Positions 40,877 through 51,560 of a stretch of 64,000 bases of DNA are shown here, piece by piece. The stretch spans positions 372,001 to 436,000 of the forward strand of contig JACKLQ010000001.1 in assembly GCA_024235835.1 (NCBI GenBank), in the 5' to 3' direction. A program made the translations under genes and the position numbers. The DNA is from Thiobacillus sp. GTDB taxonomy: Bacteria; Pseudomonadota; Gammaproteobacteria; Burkholderiales; Thiobacillaceae. How positions within the stretch are numbered: position 1 is the stretch's first letter; each line of letters opens with the position of its first letter. A model generated the notes under the pieces. That model was not told the origin of the DNA and ran no database searches. It worked only from the letters and a program-made list of their open reading frames with translations.

Positions 40877-42166
40877 TTATCCGCGCTGATCAAGGTTCAC
40901 GAAGTCGCGCCGCGTCAGGCCGGTATAGAGCTGGCGGGGCCGGGCGATCTTGTGTTCGGGACCGGAGATCATTTCCTTCCACTGGGCCACCCAGCCGGCC
41001 GTGCGGGCCAGGGCGAAGATGGCGGTGAACATGGAATTGGGAATGCCCATGGCACGCATGACGATGCCGGAATAGAAATCCACGTTGGGGTAGAGCTTCT
41101 TCTCGATGAAGTATTCGTCCTCCAGGGCGATCTTTTCCAGCTTCAGGGCCAGCTTGAACAGGGGATCGTCGTGCAGGCCCAGCTCGTCCAGCACGTCATG
41201 GCAGGTCTGGCGCATAAGCGCGGCACGGGGGTCCATGTTCTTGTAGACCCGGTGGCCGAAGCCCATGAGCCGGAAGGTGTCGGTCTTGTCCTTGGCCCGC
41301 CTGATGTATTCGCCGATGCGGGATTCGTCGCCAATCTCCTCCAGCATCTTCAGGGTGGCCTCGTTGGCGCCACCATGCAGGGGGCCCCAGAGAGAGGCGA
41401 TGCCGCCGGCGATGCAGGCGAAGGGGTTGGCGCCCGAGGAGCCCGCCACCCTCACCGTGGAAGAAGAGGCGTTCTGCTCGTGGTCCGCGTGGAGGATGAA
41501 GATGCGATCCAGGGCCTTGGAGAGCACTGCGTTGGGCACATACTCCTCGCAGGGGGTGGCGAACATCATGTACAGGAAGTTCTCCGCGTAGTTCAGGCGG
41601 TTCTGGGGGTACATGAAGGGTTCGCCCACGTTGTACTTGTAGCTCCAGGCGGCGATGGTGGGCACCTTGGCCAACAGACGCAGGGCCGCGGATTCCCGCT
41701 GGTCCGGGTCGAAGGGGTCGGCGGAATGACGATAGAAGGCGGACATGGCACCCACCACCCCCACCATGACGGCCATGGGATGGGTGTCGCGGCGGAAACC
41801 GCGATAGAAGTTGGCCATCTGGTCATGGAGCATGGTCTGGTGGGTGATGCGGTCCACGAAGGCTTTCTTCTGAGCCGAGTCGGGTAGTTCACCATTCAGC
41901 AGCAGGTAGCTCACTTCCAGGAAGTCGGAATGCTCGGCCAACTGCTCGATGGGGTAGCCCCGGTAGTAGAGCAGGCCCGCGTCGCCGTCGATATAGGTGA
42001 TGTCCGAGGAGCAACTGGCCGTGGACATGAAGCCCGGGTCATAGGTGAAGAGGCCGTGGTTGCCCAGGGCCCGGGTGTCGATCACATCGGGACCGATGGT
42101 GCCGGACAGGATGGGGAGTTCGATGGTGCGACCATCGATGGTGAGCATGGCAGTGCGGTGTGTCAT
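40877..42166 (-). CDS. gltA: Citrate synthase (type II)
   Basis: The 429-residue protein matches hexameric bacterial citrate synthase. The N-terminal beta region is followed by GYPIEQLAEHSDFLEVSYLL, ILHADHEQNASSSTVRVAGS (catalytic His region), GPLHGGANEATLKMLEEIG and LMGFGHRVYKNMDPRA. It condenses oxaloacetate with acetyl-CoA. Its start overlaps the sdhE stop, and it is co-transcribed with sdh genes upstream and sucA downstream. Confidence 0.97.
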   Translation of the reverse strand: MTHRTAMLTIDGRTIELPILSGTIGPDVIDTRALGNHGLFTYDPGFMSTASCSSDITYIDGDAGLLYYRGYPIEQLAEHSDFLEVSYLLLNGELPDSAQKKAFVDRITHQTMLHDQMANFYRGFRRDTHPMAVMVGVVGAMSAFYRHSADPFDPDQRESAALRLLAKVPTIAAWSYKYNVGEPFMYPQNRLNYAENFLYMMFATPCEEYVPNAVLSKALDRIFILHADHEQNASSSTVRVAGSSGANPFACIAGGIASLWGPLHGGANEATLKMLEEIGDESRIGEYIRRAKDKTDTFRLMGFGHRVYKNMDPRAALMRQTCHDVLDELGLHDDPLFKLALKLEKIALEDEYFIEKKLYPNVDFYSGIVMRAMGIPNSMFTAIFALARTAGWVAQWKEMISGPEHKIARPRQLYTGLTRRDFVNLDQRG

Positions 42167-42420
42167 GGTTGGGGCCTATCGGTGCTTATTCCTCGAATGC
42201 CGTCCACCAGTTCCTTGAACTCGGTTGGCGGCTCGACGCTCCCTGTAAACCAGTCGTAGAGCGTCATGTCGTCCTGTTCGAGAAGATATACGAAGCGGCG
42301 CCGCAGGGCGATGGGCAATTTTTCGTAGCGGTTGTCCAGGAAGCGCTCCAGCCAGGCGTCCAGTTCCAGCATGCCACGTCGTGCCAGCCAGCGCAGCCGG
42401 CTGTCCGAGATGTCCGTCAA
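42163..42420 (-). CDS. sdhE: SdhE: FAD assembly factor for succinate dehydrogenase
   Basis: The 85-residue helical protein has the signature RGMLELDAWLERFLDNRYEK (RGxxE), which flavinylates SdhA. It is placed between sdhB and gltA with overlapping ends on both sides, the usual betaproteobacterial arrangement. Confidence 0.93.
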   Translation of the reverse strand: MTDISDSRLRWLARRGMLELDAWLERFLDNRYEKLPIALRRRFVYLLEQDDMTLYDWFTGSVEPPTEFKELVDGIRGISTDRPQP

Positions 42421-43112
42421 AGTGCGCGCTTGACCAGGAGTGACTTGATCTTGCCGATGGCCGCGGTGGGGTTCAGGCCCTTGGGACAGACCTCCACGCA
42501 GTTCATGATGCCGTGGCAGCGGAAGAGGCGGTAAGGGTCTTCCAGGAAATCCAGTCGCTCGTCCGTGGCCTGGTCACGGCTGTCGGCGATGAAGCGGTAA
42601 CCCTGCATGAGGGCGGCCGGGCCCAGGAATCGCTCCGGGTTCCACCAGAACGAGGGGCAGGCGGTGGTGCAGCAGCCGCACAGGATGCACTCCCACAGGC
42701 CGTCCAGTTCGGCCCGCTCGGCGGGACTTTGCAGGCGCTCGTTTTCCGGTTCCGGGTCCAGGTTGATGAGATAGGGTTTAACCGCCCGGTAGTGCTGGAA
42801 GAACTGGGCCATGTCCACGATGAGGTCGCGGATCACCGCCAGGCGTGGCAGGGGGCGCACCGTGATGGGCTCCCGCAGCCCCTCCAGGGGGGTGATGCAG
42901 GCCAGCACATTGCGGCCGTTGACGTTAACGCCGTCGGAGCCGCAGACCCCTTCCCGGCAGGATCGGCGAAAGGCCAGGCTCTCGTCCTGTTCCTTGAGGG
43001 CCAGCAGGGCGTCCAGCACCTTCTTGCCCTTGGGGTCGAAATCCATCTCGTAGGCCTGCATCCTGGGGCCGGCACCGGATTCGGGGTCATAGCGATAGAT
43101 CTGGAAGCGCAT
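42417..43112 (-). CDS. sdhB: Succinate dehydrogenase iron-sulphur subunit
   Basis: The 231-residue protein has an N-terminal 2Fe-2S ferredoxin domain (CREGVCGSDGVNVNGRNVLAC pattern, with C, C, C and C ligands) and a C-terminal domain with two cysteine clusters, CILCGCCTTACPSFW and CHGIMNCVEVCPKGLNP, for 4Fe-4S and 3Fe-4S. It passes electrons from FAD to quinone. It lies ten bases after sdhA. Confidence 0.96.
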   Translation of the reverse strand: MRFQIYRYDPESGAGPRMQAYEMDFDPKGKKVLDALLALKEQDESLAFRRSCREGVCGSDGVNVNGRNVLACITPLEGLREPITVRPLPRLAVIRDLIVDMAQFFQHYRAVKPYLINLDPEPENERLQSPAERAELDGLWECILCGCCTTACPSFWWNPERFLGPAALMQGYRFIADSRDQATDERLDFLEDPYRLFRCHGIMNCVEVCPKGLNPTAAIGKIKSLLVKRAL

Positions 43113-43122
43113 GATGGGGCCC

Positions 43123-44889
43123 TCAGTAGGTTCTGGCCTTGGGTTGGAACGATTCCACGGTGAGGGGTTTCAGACGCACGGGTTTGTAGTCCAGCTGGTC
43201 GTTTTCCTGGTTATAGAGGGTATGGCGCAGCCAGTGCTCGTCATCTCGCCGGGGGAAGTCCTCCCGGCTGTGGGCACCCCGGCTCTCTTCCCGGGCCAGG
43301 GCGGAAACCAGGGTGGCCCGGGCAATGGGCAGGAGGTTCTCCAGTTCCAGGGCCTCCAGCCGGGCCGTGTTGAAGAGCTTGCTTCGGTCCGTCAGGCCGG
43401 CCAGGGCCAGGCGGTCTTCCACCTCCCCCAGCTTGTCTATACCTGCCTTGAGCAAATCCGCATTGCGGTACACCCCGCAATGGGCCTGCATGACCTTCTG
43501 CATCTCGACACGCACATCCGCCACCCGCTCCTGCCCGGGGCGTTCCCAGCGGGAAAGGCGCGACAGGACCTTGTCCACCGCTTCCTGGGGCACGGGACGG
43601 GGGAAGGGGTTCTCCCCCAGGTATTCGATCATGTGCTGGCCTGCGGAACGGCCGAACACCACCAGGTCCAGCAGGGAATTGCCGCCCAGGCGGTTGGCGC
43701 CATGAACGGAAACGCAGGCGCACTCCCCCACCGCGTAGAGCCCGGGTACCGGCTCCTCCGGGCCGTAGCGCACGGGCGCCACCACCTGGCCGTGGAGGTT
43801 GGAGGGGATGCCGCCCATCATGTAGTGGGCCGTGGGAGTCACCGGCATGGGGGCCTCGCAGGGGTCCACGCCGGCGAACTGCATGGACAGTTCCCGGATG
43901 CCCGGCAGGCGTTCCTTGATCTTGTCCGCGCCGATGTGGTCGATCTTGAGGTAAACGAAGTCGCCGTGCTCGCCACAGCCCCGGCCCGCCAGGATTTCCT
44001 GGGCGATGGACCTGGATACCACGTCCCGGGAGGCCAGGTCCTTGGCATTGGGGGCGTAGCGGGGCATGAAGCGCTCCCCGTCCTTGTTGATGAGGTAACC
44101 CCCCTCTCCTCGCACGCCCTCGGTGATGAGGCTGCCCACCTCCGGGATGCCGGTGGGATGGAATTGCCAGAATTCCATGTCCTCCAGGGGCAGTCCGGCC
44201 CGCAGCACCATGCCCAGGCCGTCGCCGGTGTTGATGTGGGCGTTGGTGGAGTGGCGGAAGATGCGGCAGGCCCCGCCGGTGGCCAGCAGGGTGGTGCGGG
44301 CCTCGAACAGCCAGGGCTCGCCGCTTTCGATCTCCAGGGCCACCACGCCCAGGATGTAGCCTTCCTCGTCCCGCACCAGGTCCAGGGCAAAGAATTCGTC
44401 GAAGAACTGGGTTCGTGCGGCGATGTTGCGCTGGTACAGGGTGTGCAGCAGGGCGTGGCCGGTGCGGTCAGCCGCGGCGCAGGTGCGCACGGCCTGCTCG
44501 CCACCGTAATTTTGCGACTGGCCGCCGAAGGGGCGCTGGTAAATCTTGCCATCCTCCAGGCGGGAGAAGGGCAGGCCCATGTGTTCCAGCTCGTACACCG
44601 CCGCCGGGGCGTTGCGGCACATGAACTCGATGGCGTCCTGGTCCCCCAGGTAGTCGGAGCCCTTCACCGTGTCGTACATGTGCCAGTGCCAGTTGTCGTC
44701 GGACACGTTGGCCAGGGCGGCGGTGATGCCCCCCTGGGCGGACACGGTATGGGAACGGGTGGGAAAGACCTTGGAAAGCAGTGCCACCTTCAGGTCCGCC
44801 TGGGCCAGTTGCAGGGCCGCCCGCAGGCCCGCGCCACCGCCGCCGACGATCACCGCGTCGAAGGAACGCTTGGGAATCCGCGACTGCAT
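43123..44889 (-). CDS. sdhA: Succinate dehydrogenase flavoprotein subunit
   Basis: The 588-residue protein has the FAD dinucleotide motif VIVGGGGAGLRAALQLA, the covalent-FAD histidine in FPTRSHTVSAQGGI, the active-site region FHPTGIPEVGSLITEG with RGEGGYL, and the C-terminal helical domain. It oxidises succinate to fumarate. It is in the order sdhC-sdhD-sdhA-sdhB with one-base overlap to sdhD. Confidence 0.97.
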   Translation of the reverse strand: MQSRIPKRSFDAVIVGGGGAGLRAALQLAQADLKVALLSKVFPTRSHTVSAQGGITAALANVSDDNWHWHMYDTVKGSDYLGDQDAIEFMCRNAPAAVYELEHMGLPFSRLEDGKIYQRPFGGQSQNYGGEQAVRTCAAADRTGHALLHTLYQRNIAARTQFFDEFFALDLVRDEEGYILGVVALEIESGEPWLFEARTTLLATGGACRIFRHSTNAHINTGDGLGMVLRAGLPLEDMEFWQFHPTGIPEVGSLITEGVRGEGGYLINKDGERFMPRYAPNAKDLASRDVVSRSIAQEILAGRGCGEHGDFVYLKIDHIGADKIKERLPGIRELSMQFAGVDPCEAPMPVTPTAHYMMGGIPSNLHGQVVAPVRYGPEEPVPGLYAVGECACVSVHGANRLGGNSLLDLVVFGRSAGQHMIEYLGENPFPRPVPQEAVDKVLSRLSRWERPGQERVADVRVEMQKVMQAHCGVYRNADLLKAGIDKLGEVEDRLALAGLTDRSKLFNTARLEALELENLLPIARATLVSALAREESRGAHSREDFPRRDDEHWLRHTLYNQENDQLDYKPVRLKPLTVESFQPKARTY

Positions 44890-45233
44890 CAGTTCACGCT
44901 CCAGAGAATGTCCACCGCCCAGACCAGGCAGGCAGCGTAGGCCGTCCAGGCGGCGAAATACAGGGCCAGCCGCAGGGCCAGGAAATGCACGTAGTCGATG
45001 AATATTTCCCGCAGGCCAATCCAGGCATGGACCAGCAGGCTCAGTACGAAGATCAGCATGCCCAGCTTCATGTAAAGCGGGACGAAGAGCGTTCGCCAGG
45101 CAGCGTGGTCAAGAGGTGACGCGCATGCGGCAAGGACGATGAAGACGGGGATGAACAAGGCCATGTACACCGCGCTGGCCCGCTGCATGAGCCACATGTC
45201 CAATCCCCGGTGGGCGCCTCCCGCCCTTCTCAT
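44889..45233 (-). CDS. sdhD: Succinate dehydrogenase membrane anchor subunit D
   Basis: The 114-residue protein has three transmembrane helices (about 16-36, 52-75 and 88-108). LLVHAWIGLREIFIDYVH carries the haem/quinone-site histidine region. The Met at 45233 overlaps the sdhC stop; longer frames run antisense-like through sdhC and are not real. Confidence 0.92.
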   Translation of the reverse strand: MRRAGGAHRGLDMWLMQRASAVYMALFIPVFIVLAACASPLDHAAWRTLFVPLYMKLGMLIFVLSLLVHAWIGLREIFIDYVHFLALRLALYFAAWTAYAACLVWAVDILWSVN

Positions 45234-45607
45234 GCGAATCTCCAGAAAGCCACCAGGGCCGTGACGGCCACGGCAATGCCGATGCTCAGCCAGGCAGTCA
45301 GGCGGGAAGTGGAACGGGCCTCGCCCCAGCCGATGTCGAAACCCAGGTGGCGCATTCCGGCGAGAAAGTGATGGGCCAGGGCCCACACGCAGGCCAGCAT
45401 GATGAGCGTTCCGAACCCGCCGCTGAACCAGGCAGCCAAGGTCTGGAAATCCTCGGCGGAACGGAGGGAAAGCATCAGCCAGTAAAGCAGGAGCGGCACG
45501 GACAAGGCCAGCAAGGCGCCGCTGGCACGGTGGAGTATGGAGGTAACTCCGCCGATGGGGAGACGGATGGCCAGCAGGTTGAGGAAGAAGGGACGCTGCT
45601 TGTTCAT
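45230..45607 (-). CDS. sdhC: Succinate dehydrogenase cytochrome b556 subunit C
   Basis: The 125-residue protein starts MNKQRPFFLNLLAIRLPIGG, then has SILHRASGALLALS (quinone-site Ser/Arg) and AHHFLAGMRHLGFDIGW (haem ligand His). It has three transmembrane helices. The start at 45607 is preferred to an upstream Met because it matches the family N-terminus. First gene of the sdhCDAB-sdhE-gltA-sucA run. Confidence 0.94.
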   Translation of the reverse strand: MNKQRPFFLNLLAIRLPIGGVTSILHRASGALLALSVPLLLYWLMLSLRSAEDFQTLAAWFSGGFGTLIMLACVWALAHHFLAGMRHLGFDIGWGEARSTSRLTAWLSIGIAVAVTALVAFWRFA

Positions 45608-45679
45608 CAGTGGATTATCCGGTTCGGCTAGGCCTTGATGTTGCACTGCAGTATAACGCGACAAAAAGCGACATGGGCT

Positions 45680-47134
45680 TCAATCAGTGATTTCCCCGTG
45701 CCAGCCCAAGGGGGACAGGCCCCTGGCCCGGGCGCCAGCTTCCAGGGCCTGGATCAGGGCCGTGGGGCCGGCGGCGTAGAAGTCCGTGCGGGACAGGTCG
45801 TCGTACAGGTTGAGGATGGCATCGGCGATGGCATCCGGCTCGGCCTCGCCGGACAGGGGGTGGTAGGCGAAGTTGTCGTAGGCATCGGCCCAGGCCCTGC
45901 AAAGATTGTCCTGATAATGGCCCAGGCCGTCCTCGATCCAGTACAGGTGCATGGCCTCGGCCAATTCCAGGCTCATGGCGTGCTGGATCAGGCTCTTGAT
46001 GGGGGCGAAGGCGTCGCCCCAGGCCACGAAGACGACCTGGCGGCGGGAGTCCAGCTTCATCACGAAATGGCCGTGGGGCCCCTCGATGCGCACGGGGTCC
46101 TCCTTGCCCAGGCTTTCGAAGACCTTGCGGGCGAAGGGACGGCTGTCACGGCGGATGTGCAGCTCGATGTGACGGTCCTCGCAGGGGCAACTGGCCACGT
46201 AGTAGTCCCCTTCCGTGCCGTCGGCCGACAGGGTCACAGACTGCCCCGCAAGGAAACGCAGGCGCTGGCTGCGGGGCGCCAGCAGGTGCAGGGCGGCCAA
46301 CCGCTCGTTGATGATTTCGACAGACTTCACCTTGGCGGGGATGCTCTGGGGGGGGATGTCGTCCGCACCCGTCACCGTGGCCTCGATGACGATGTCGGTC
46401 ACCGGAGTGTAGGAGCACATGAGGAAATCGCCGTTGCCCTTGTCAGACTCCTTGAGGGCGAAGTCATGGGGATGGACCTTCTTCACCTGGCCGGACACGA
46501 GGCGGGCCCGGCAGTCGCCGCAGTTGCCGTTGCTGCAGCCGTAGTTCAGGGGGATGCCGGCCCGCAGGGCGGCCTCCAGGACGGTGTCGTTGCCTTCCAC
46601 GAAGAATTCGTGGCCGGAGGGTTGTACGGTGACGGTGGCGGACATGATGCGCATCACACTTTCTTGAGCCAATAGCGCCTCGGCGCGGTCGGCCTCATCC
46701 GGGGCCGCCTCCATCTCGCGCTGGAGCCACTGTTTGAGTGAAGCGACGGCCTGCTGGGTGGCCTCGCCGCCGGTTTCCGCCACGTCCGCCAGTTTGTCCG
46801 GCAGAAAACGGAACAGAGTGTCGTAATGCAGCAGCAGGGACTTTGCCGCGGCGAATTCCTTGCCCAGTTCGAAAAGCCGCTCGGCGAGGACTTCCTTGTC
46901 CGGCAGGACCCGGTCCCGAACGCGTTTCGCGAACGCTTTTTCCTTGATCTCCTCCACCCGCTTGTAGTCGCCCTCCTCCTCCCATTTCACGTCAGGGAAG
47001 ACGCGCAGCAGTTCCTGCATGTCCACCATGCCGTCAAAGGTGGCCAGTTCGCTGTCGTGGATCATGCGCTGGATGACGCTGCGGGGCTGGGCCACCAGAC
47101 GTGCAACGCGGGAAAGCGGGAGGTAATGAGGCAT
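45680..47134 (-). CDS. 2Fe-2S ferredoxin / FNR-type reductase with unusual N-terminal extension
   Basis: The 484-residue protein has about 165 N-terminal residues without a known domain (helical, beginning LPLSRVARLVAQPRSVIQRM). A plant-type 2Fe-2S domain follows (NYGCSNGNCGDCRARLVSG and a later LMCSYTPV, four Cys). A ferredoxin-NADP-reductase-like FAD and NAD(P) module forms the rest (RFLAGQSVTLSADG, IEGPHGHFVM, FYAAGPTALIQAL). This order (ferredoxin then reductase) resembles phenol hydroxylase or CDP-6-deoxyglucoseen reductases. It sits just upstream of sdhC, but no oxygenase partner is near. The electron acceptor is unknown. Confidence 0.8.
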   Translation of the reverse strand: MPHYLPLSRVARLVAQPRSVIQRMIHDSELATFDGMVDMQELLRVFPDVKWEEEGDYKRVEEIKEKAFAKRVRDRVLPDKEVLAERLFELGKEFAAAKSLLLHYDTLFRFLPDKLADVAETGGEATQQAVASLKQWLQREMEAAPDEADRAEALLAQESVMRIMSATVTVQPSGHEFFVEGNDTVLEAALRAGIPLNYGCSNGNCGDCRARLVSGQVKKVHPHDFALKESDKGNGDFLMCSYTPVTDIVIEATVTGADDIPPQSIPAKVKSVEIINERLAALHLLAPRSQRLRFLAGQSVTLSADGTEGDYYVASCPCEDRHIELHIRRDSRPFARKVFESLGKEDPVRIEGPHGHFVMKLDSRRQVVFVAWGDAFAPIKSLIQHAMSLELAEAMHLYWIEDGLGHYQDNLCRAWADAYDNFAYHPLSGEAEPDAIADAILNLYDDLSRTDFYAAGPTALIQALEAGARARGLSPLGWHGEITD

Positions 47135-47267
47135 ATCAGGATGATAGCCAGCGCCCAGGCAGAGGCAAAACAGCAGCCCAGAATATGCGGATAGGCTGAT
47201 TTAGCAGGGGCAAGGTGCAAGGTCGGCGCTGCGCGCCTGCAAGGGACAAGGGAAACCTAGACTTTGC

Positions 47268-47309
47268 TTGCCCCTTGCCCCTTGCCCCTTGGCCCTTGCC
47301 CCTTGCTTC
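47268..47309. repeat. Heptamer tandem repeat near the dnaJ 3' end
   Basis: About five to six imperfect copies of the 7-bp unit TTGCCCC stand head to tail just beyond the dnaJ stop. A complementary purine-rich stretch (GGGGCAAGGTGCAAGG, near 47207) could pair with it, making a large hairpin that may act as a terminator or stabiliser for dnaJ mRNA. Confidence 0.7.
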
Positions 47310-47310
47310 T

Positions 47311-48435
47311 TTACTGGGCAAAGAATTCCTTGACCTTGTCCATGAAGCCCTTGGCCCGGGGATTGTGCTTGCCTTCCTGGTCGGTGCAGCAGGCCTCGAA
47401 TTCCCGCAACAGTTCCCTCTGGCGCTCGGTGAGGTTCACCGGCGTTTCCACCACTACATGGGCCATCAGGTCGCCGGGGTGGTCGCTGCGGACGCCCTTG
47501 ATGCCCTTGCCCCGCAGGCGAAAGATCTTTCCGGATTGGGTCTCGGCGGGGATCCTGATGCTGGCGTGGCCGTCCAGGGTGGGAATCTGGATTTCCCCAC
47601 CCAGGGCGGCGGTGGCGAAGGAGATGGGCAGCTCGCAGTGCAGGTCGTTATGGTCCCGCTGGAACACCGGGTGCGACTTGAGATGGATCTGCACGTACAG
47701 ATCCCCGGGGGGACCGCCGTTGATGCCCGCCTCCCCTTCCCCGGACAGGCGGATCCGGTCGCCCTCGTCCACGCCGGAGGGGATGCGCACGGACAGGGTC
47801 TTGTGCTTCTTGACCCGGCCCTCGCCCTGGCAGTTGGTGCAGGGATCGGCGATGACCCGGCCGCTGCCGTGGCAGCGGGGGCAGGCCTGCTGGATGGAGA
47901 AGAAGCCCTGCTGCATGCGCACCTGGCCGTGGCCACCGCAGGTGGGGCAGGTCACCGGCTCGGTGCCCGGCTTGGCGCCGGTGCCGTGGCAATGCTCGCA
48001 TTCGCTAAGCACAGGTATGCGAATCTTGGTTTCCGTGCCCCGGGCCGCCTCTTCCAGGCTGATTTCCAGGTTGTAGCGCAGATCCGCGCCGCGATATACA
48101 TGGGACTGTCCGCCCCGTCCGGCGGCTCCGCCGAAGATGTCTCCGAAGATGTCGGAGAAGGCATCCGCGAAATCGCGATACTGCCCCGCCCCGGCGCCGC
48201 CCATGGAGGGGTCCACGCCGGCATGGCCGTACTGGTCGTAGGCGGAGCGCTTGCCGGCGTCGGAAAGGACGTCATAAGCCTCCTTGGCCTCCTTGAACTT
48301 TTCCTCCGCCTCCTTGTTGCCCTGATTGCGGTCCGGGTGGTGCTTCATGGCCAGCTTCTTGAAGGCCTTCTTGATTTCATCCTCGGAGGCGGTCTTTGAG
48401 ACGCCCAGGATTTCGTAGTAGTCGCGTTTGCTCAT
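47311..48435 (-). CDS. dnaJ: Chaperone DnaJ
   Basis: The 374-residue type-I J-protein has a J domain (residues 1-70, HPD in AMKHHPDRNQ), a Gly/Phe-rich linker, and four zinc-finger CxxCxGxG repeats (CEHCHGTG, CPTCGGHG, CPRCHGSG, CTNCQGEG). A C-terminal substrate-binding domain follows. It stimulates DnaK ATPase. It is downstream of dnaK but separated by an inserted gene. Confidence 0.97.
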   Translation of the reverse strand: MSKRDYYEILGVSKTASEDEIKKAFKKLAMKHHPDRNQGNKEAEEKFKEAKEAYDVLSDAGKRSAYDQYGHAGVDPSMGGAGAGQYRDFADAFSDIFGDIFGGAAGRGGQSHVYRGADLRYNLEISLEEAARGTETKIRIPVLSECEHCHGTGAKPGTEPVTCPTCGGHGQVRMQQGFFSIQQACPRCHGSGRVIADPCTNCQGEGRVKKHKTLSVRIPSGVDEGDRIRLSGEGEAGINGGPPGDLYVQIHLKSHPVFQRDHNDLHCELPISFATAALGGEIQIPTLDGHASIRIPAETQSGKIFRLRGKGIKGVRSDHPGDLMAHVVVETPVNLTERQRELLREFEACCTDQEGKHNPRAKGFMDKVKEFFAQ

Positions 48436-48473
48436 GAGTGAAATGTGAAATGTGACTTGCCGCTCCGCGGCTC

Positions 48474-48485
48474 AAGTGAAACGTG
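48474..48485. repeat. Left inverted repeat flanking the four-helix-bundle gene
   Basis: AAGTGAAACGTG pairs with CACGTTTCACTT at 48869-48880. The adjacent GTGAAATGTGAAATGTGA (48438-48455) also matches, inverted, TCACATTTCA near 48847. The repeats bracket the small gene at 48488-48850. Confidence 0.7.
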
Positions 48486-48487
48486 GA

Positions 48488-48850
48488 CTACATCGCCTGC
48501 TTGCGCTTCAACGACTCAATCAAGGCGAGAAGGAGGGCTGAAACAGTATCCATCCGATGCTTCAAGTCATCTGTATTGCTGACATACCCAAGCCGAGTTG
48601 CGATCTCGATGTGAGTATCTAGTTCGGAAAGGGAACCGGTAGCGACATTCAGGAAGTACAACAACTCCTTGGTGCCTTTCCTGGCTGATCCTTCCGCGAT
48701 GTTGGCGGGAACCGAAACCGCCGCTCGGCGAATCTGGCTGGTCAATCCATAAATTTCATCGCGTGGGAAAGATGAAGTAAGGCGGTACGCATCTTCGACC
48801 AAGGATATGCCCTCTTGCCATACCCGAAGATCCCGATGTGACCGCCTCAC
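48488..48850 (-). CDS. Four-helix-bundle protein (23S rRNA intervening-sequence type)
   Basis: The 120-residue helical protein starts SHRDLRVWQEGISLVEDAYR and has FPRDEIYGLTSQIRRAAVSV and PANIAEGSARKGTKELLYFL. This is the S23/four-helix-bundle family first seen in 23S rRNA intervening sequences and related to Avd-like proteins. It has no catalytic site. Here it is inserted between dnaK and dnaJ in the same direction and is flanked by inverted repeats, suggesting it moved as a cassette. Confidence 0.9.
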   Translation of the reverse strand: MRRSHRDLRVWQEGISLVEDAYRLTSSFPRDEIYGLTSQIRRAAVSVPANIAEGSARKGTKELLYFLNVATGSLSELDTHIEIATRLGYVSNTDDLKHRMDTVSALLLALIESLKRKQAM

Positions 48851-48874
48851 ATTTCACCCTTCACTTTTCACGTT

Positions 48875-50791
<1,917 letters not shown>

Positions 50792-50870
50792 GTTCAGTCT
50801 TCCTCAGAAAAAATTGGCTTGTTTGCGATATGGGATTGGTGTGCCGGGTTTCAAGGGGGGGTGAGGCGGT

Positions 50871-50916
50871 GAAGGGGGAAGGGTGAAAAGCGGGGGACCT
50901 TTACCCTTCCCCCTTC
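50871..50916. promoter_or_regulatory. Perfect 14-bp inverted repeat between grpE and dnaK
   Basis: GAAGGGGGAAGGGT (50871-50884) and ACCCTTCCCCCTTC (50903-50916) form a stem with an 18-base loop. Similar GTGAAGGGTGAA-type words recur to 50943. No T-tract follows, so it may be an mRNA stability or attenuation structure between the two chaperone genes. Confidence 0.6.
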
Positions 50917-50944
50917 AGCGCCAAAGGCGCGGTCCCTTCACCCT

Positions 50945-51487
50945 TCACCGGGGTTTAACCACCATTACCAGGGCCGGGCGGATGACCCGCTCGTTAAGCT
51001 GGTAGCCCTTCTGCAGCACCGTGGCCACGGTGTTGGGCTCCCCGTCCCCTTCTACCATGCTGATGGCCTGGTGCAGGTTGGGGTCGAACTTCTCGCCCAG
51101 GGGGTTCACCTCCTGGATGGCGTTTTTCTCGAACACGCTGGCAAGCTGCTTCAGGGTGAGTTCCACGCCGCTCTTGATGCTTTCCAGGCTGGCGTTGTCG
51201 CCGGTGGCCAGGGCGGCCTCCAGGCTGTCCTTCACCGCCAGCAGGTCGCCGGCGAACTTGTCCAGGGCGAACTTGCGGGCCTTTTCCACTTCCTCCAGGG
51301 CCCGGCGCCGGGCGTTTTCCATTTCCGCCTTGGCCCGCAGCCAGGCGTCGTGGTGTTCCTGGGCCCGCAGTTCGGCCTGGCGCAGCAATTCCTCCAGGCT
51401 GGGGGTGGTGTCCACGTTATCGGAGACGACTTGTTCGGGATTGTCGGTGCTGGGTGGAAGGTCTTGGGAAGTGATTTCTTCAGTCAT
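50945..51487 (-). CDS. grpE: Nucleotide exchange factor GrpE
   Basis: The 180-residue protein has an acidic N-terminus, a long coiled coil (about 40-110, with EEHHDAWLRAKAEMENARRR) and the C-terminal beta domain with NPLGEKFDPNLHQAISMVE and VLQKGYQLNERVIRPALVMV. The start at 51487 gives a standard protein; the much longer upstream open frame runs antisense to the radical SAM gene and is not real. GrpE releases ADP from DnaK. Confidence 0.96.
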   Translation of the reverse strand: MTEEITSQDLPPSTDNPEQVVSDNVDTTPSLEELLRQAELRAQEHHDAWLRAKAEMENARRRALEEVEKARKFALDKFAGDLLAVKDSLEAALATGDNASLESIKSGVELTLKQLASVFEKNAIQEVNPLGEKFDPNLHQAISMVEGDGEPNTVATVLQKGYQLNERVIRPALVMVVKPR

Positions 51488-51532
51488 GGTCGGGTTTGAA
51501 GAACTGGGGAGAGTGGAAATAACCTGACCTGT

Positions 51533-51560
51533 ACTGGGGGTGATCAACCGTATTTCAACC
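51533..51560 (-). promoter_or_regulatory. Candidate sigma-32 heat-shock promoter for grpE-dnaK-dnaJ
   Basis: Reading the minus strand, GGTTGAAA (-35) is followed 12 bases later by CCCCCAGT (-10), close to the sigma-32 consensus CTTGAAA-N(11-16)-CCCCATNT. It lies about 45 bases upstream of the grpE start. Confidence 0.7.

Noticed and set aside
47268..47309. CRISPR-like array
   Set aside because: The repeats are 7 bp, contiguous and without spacers, so this is a simple tandem repeat.
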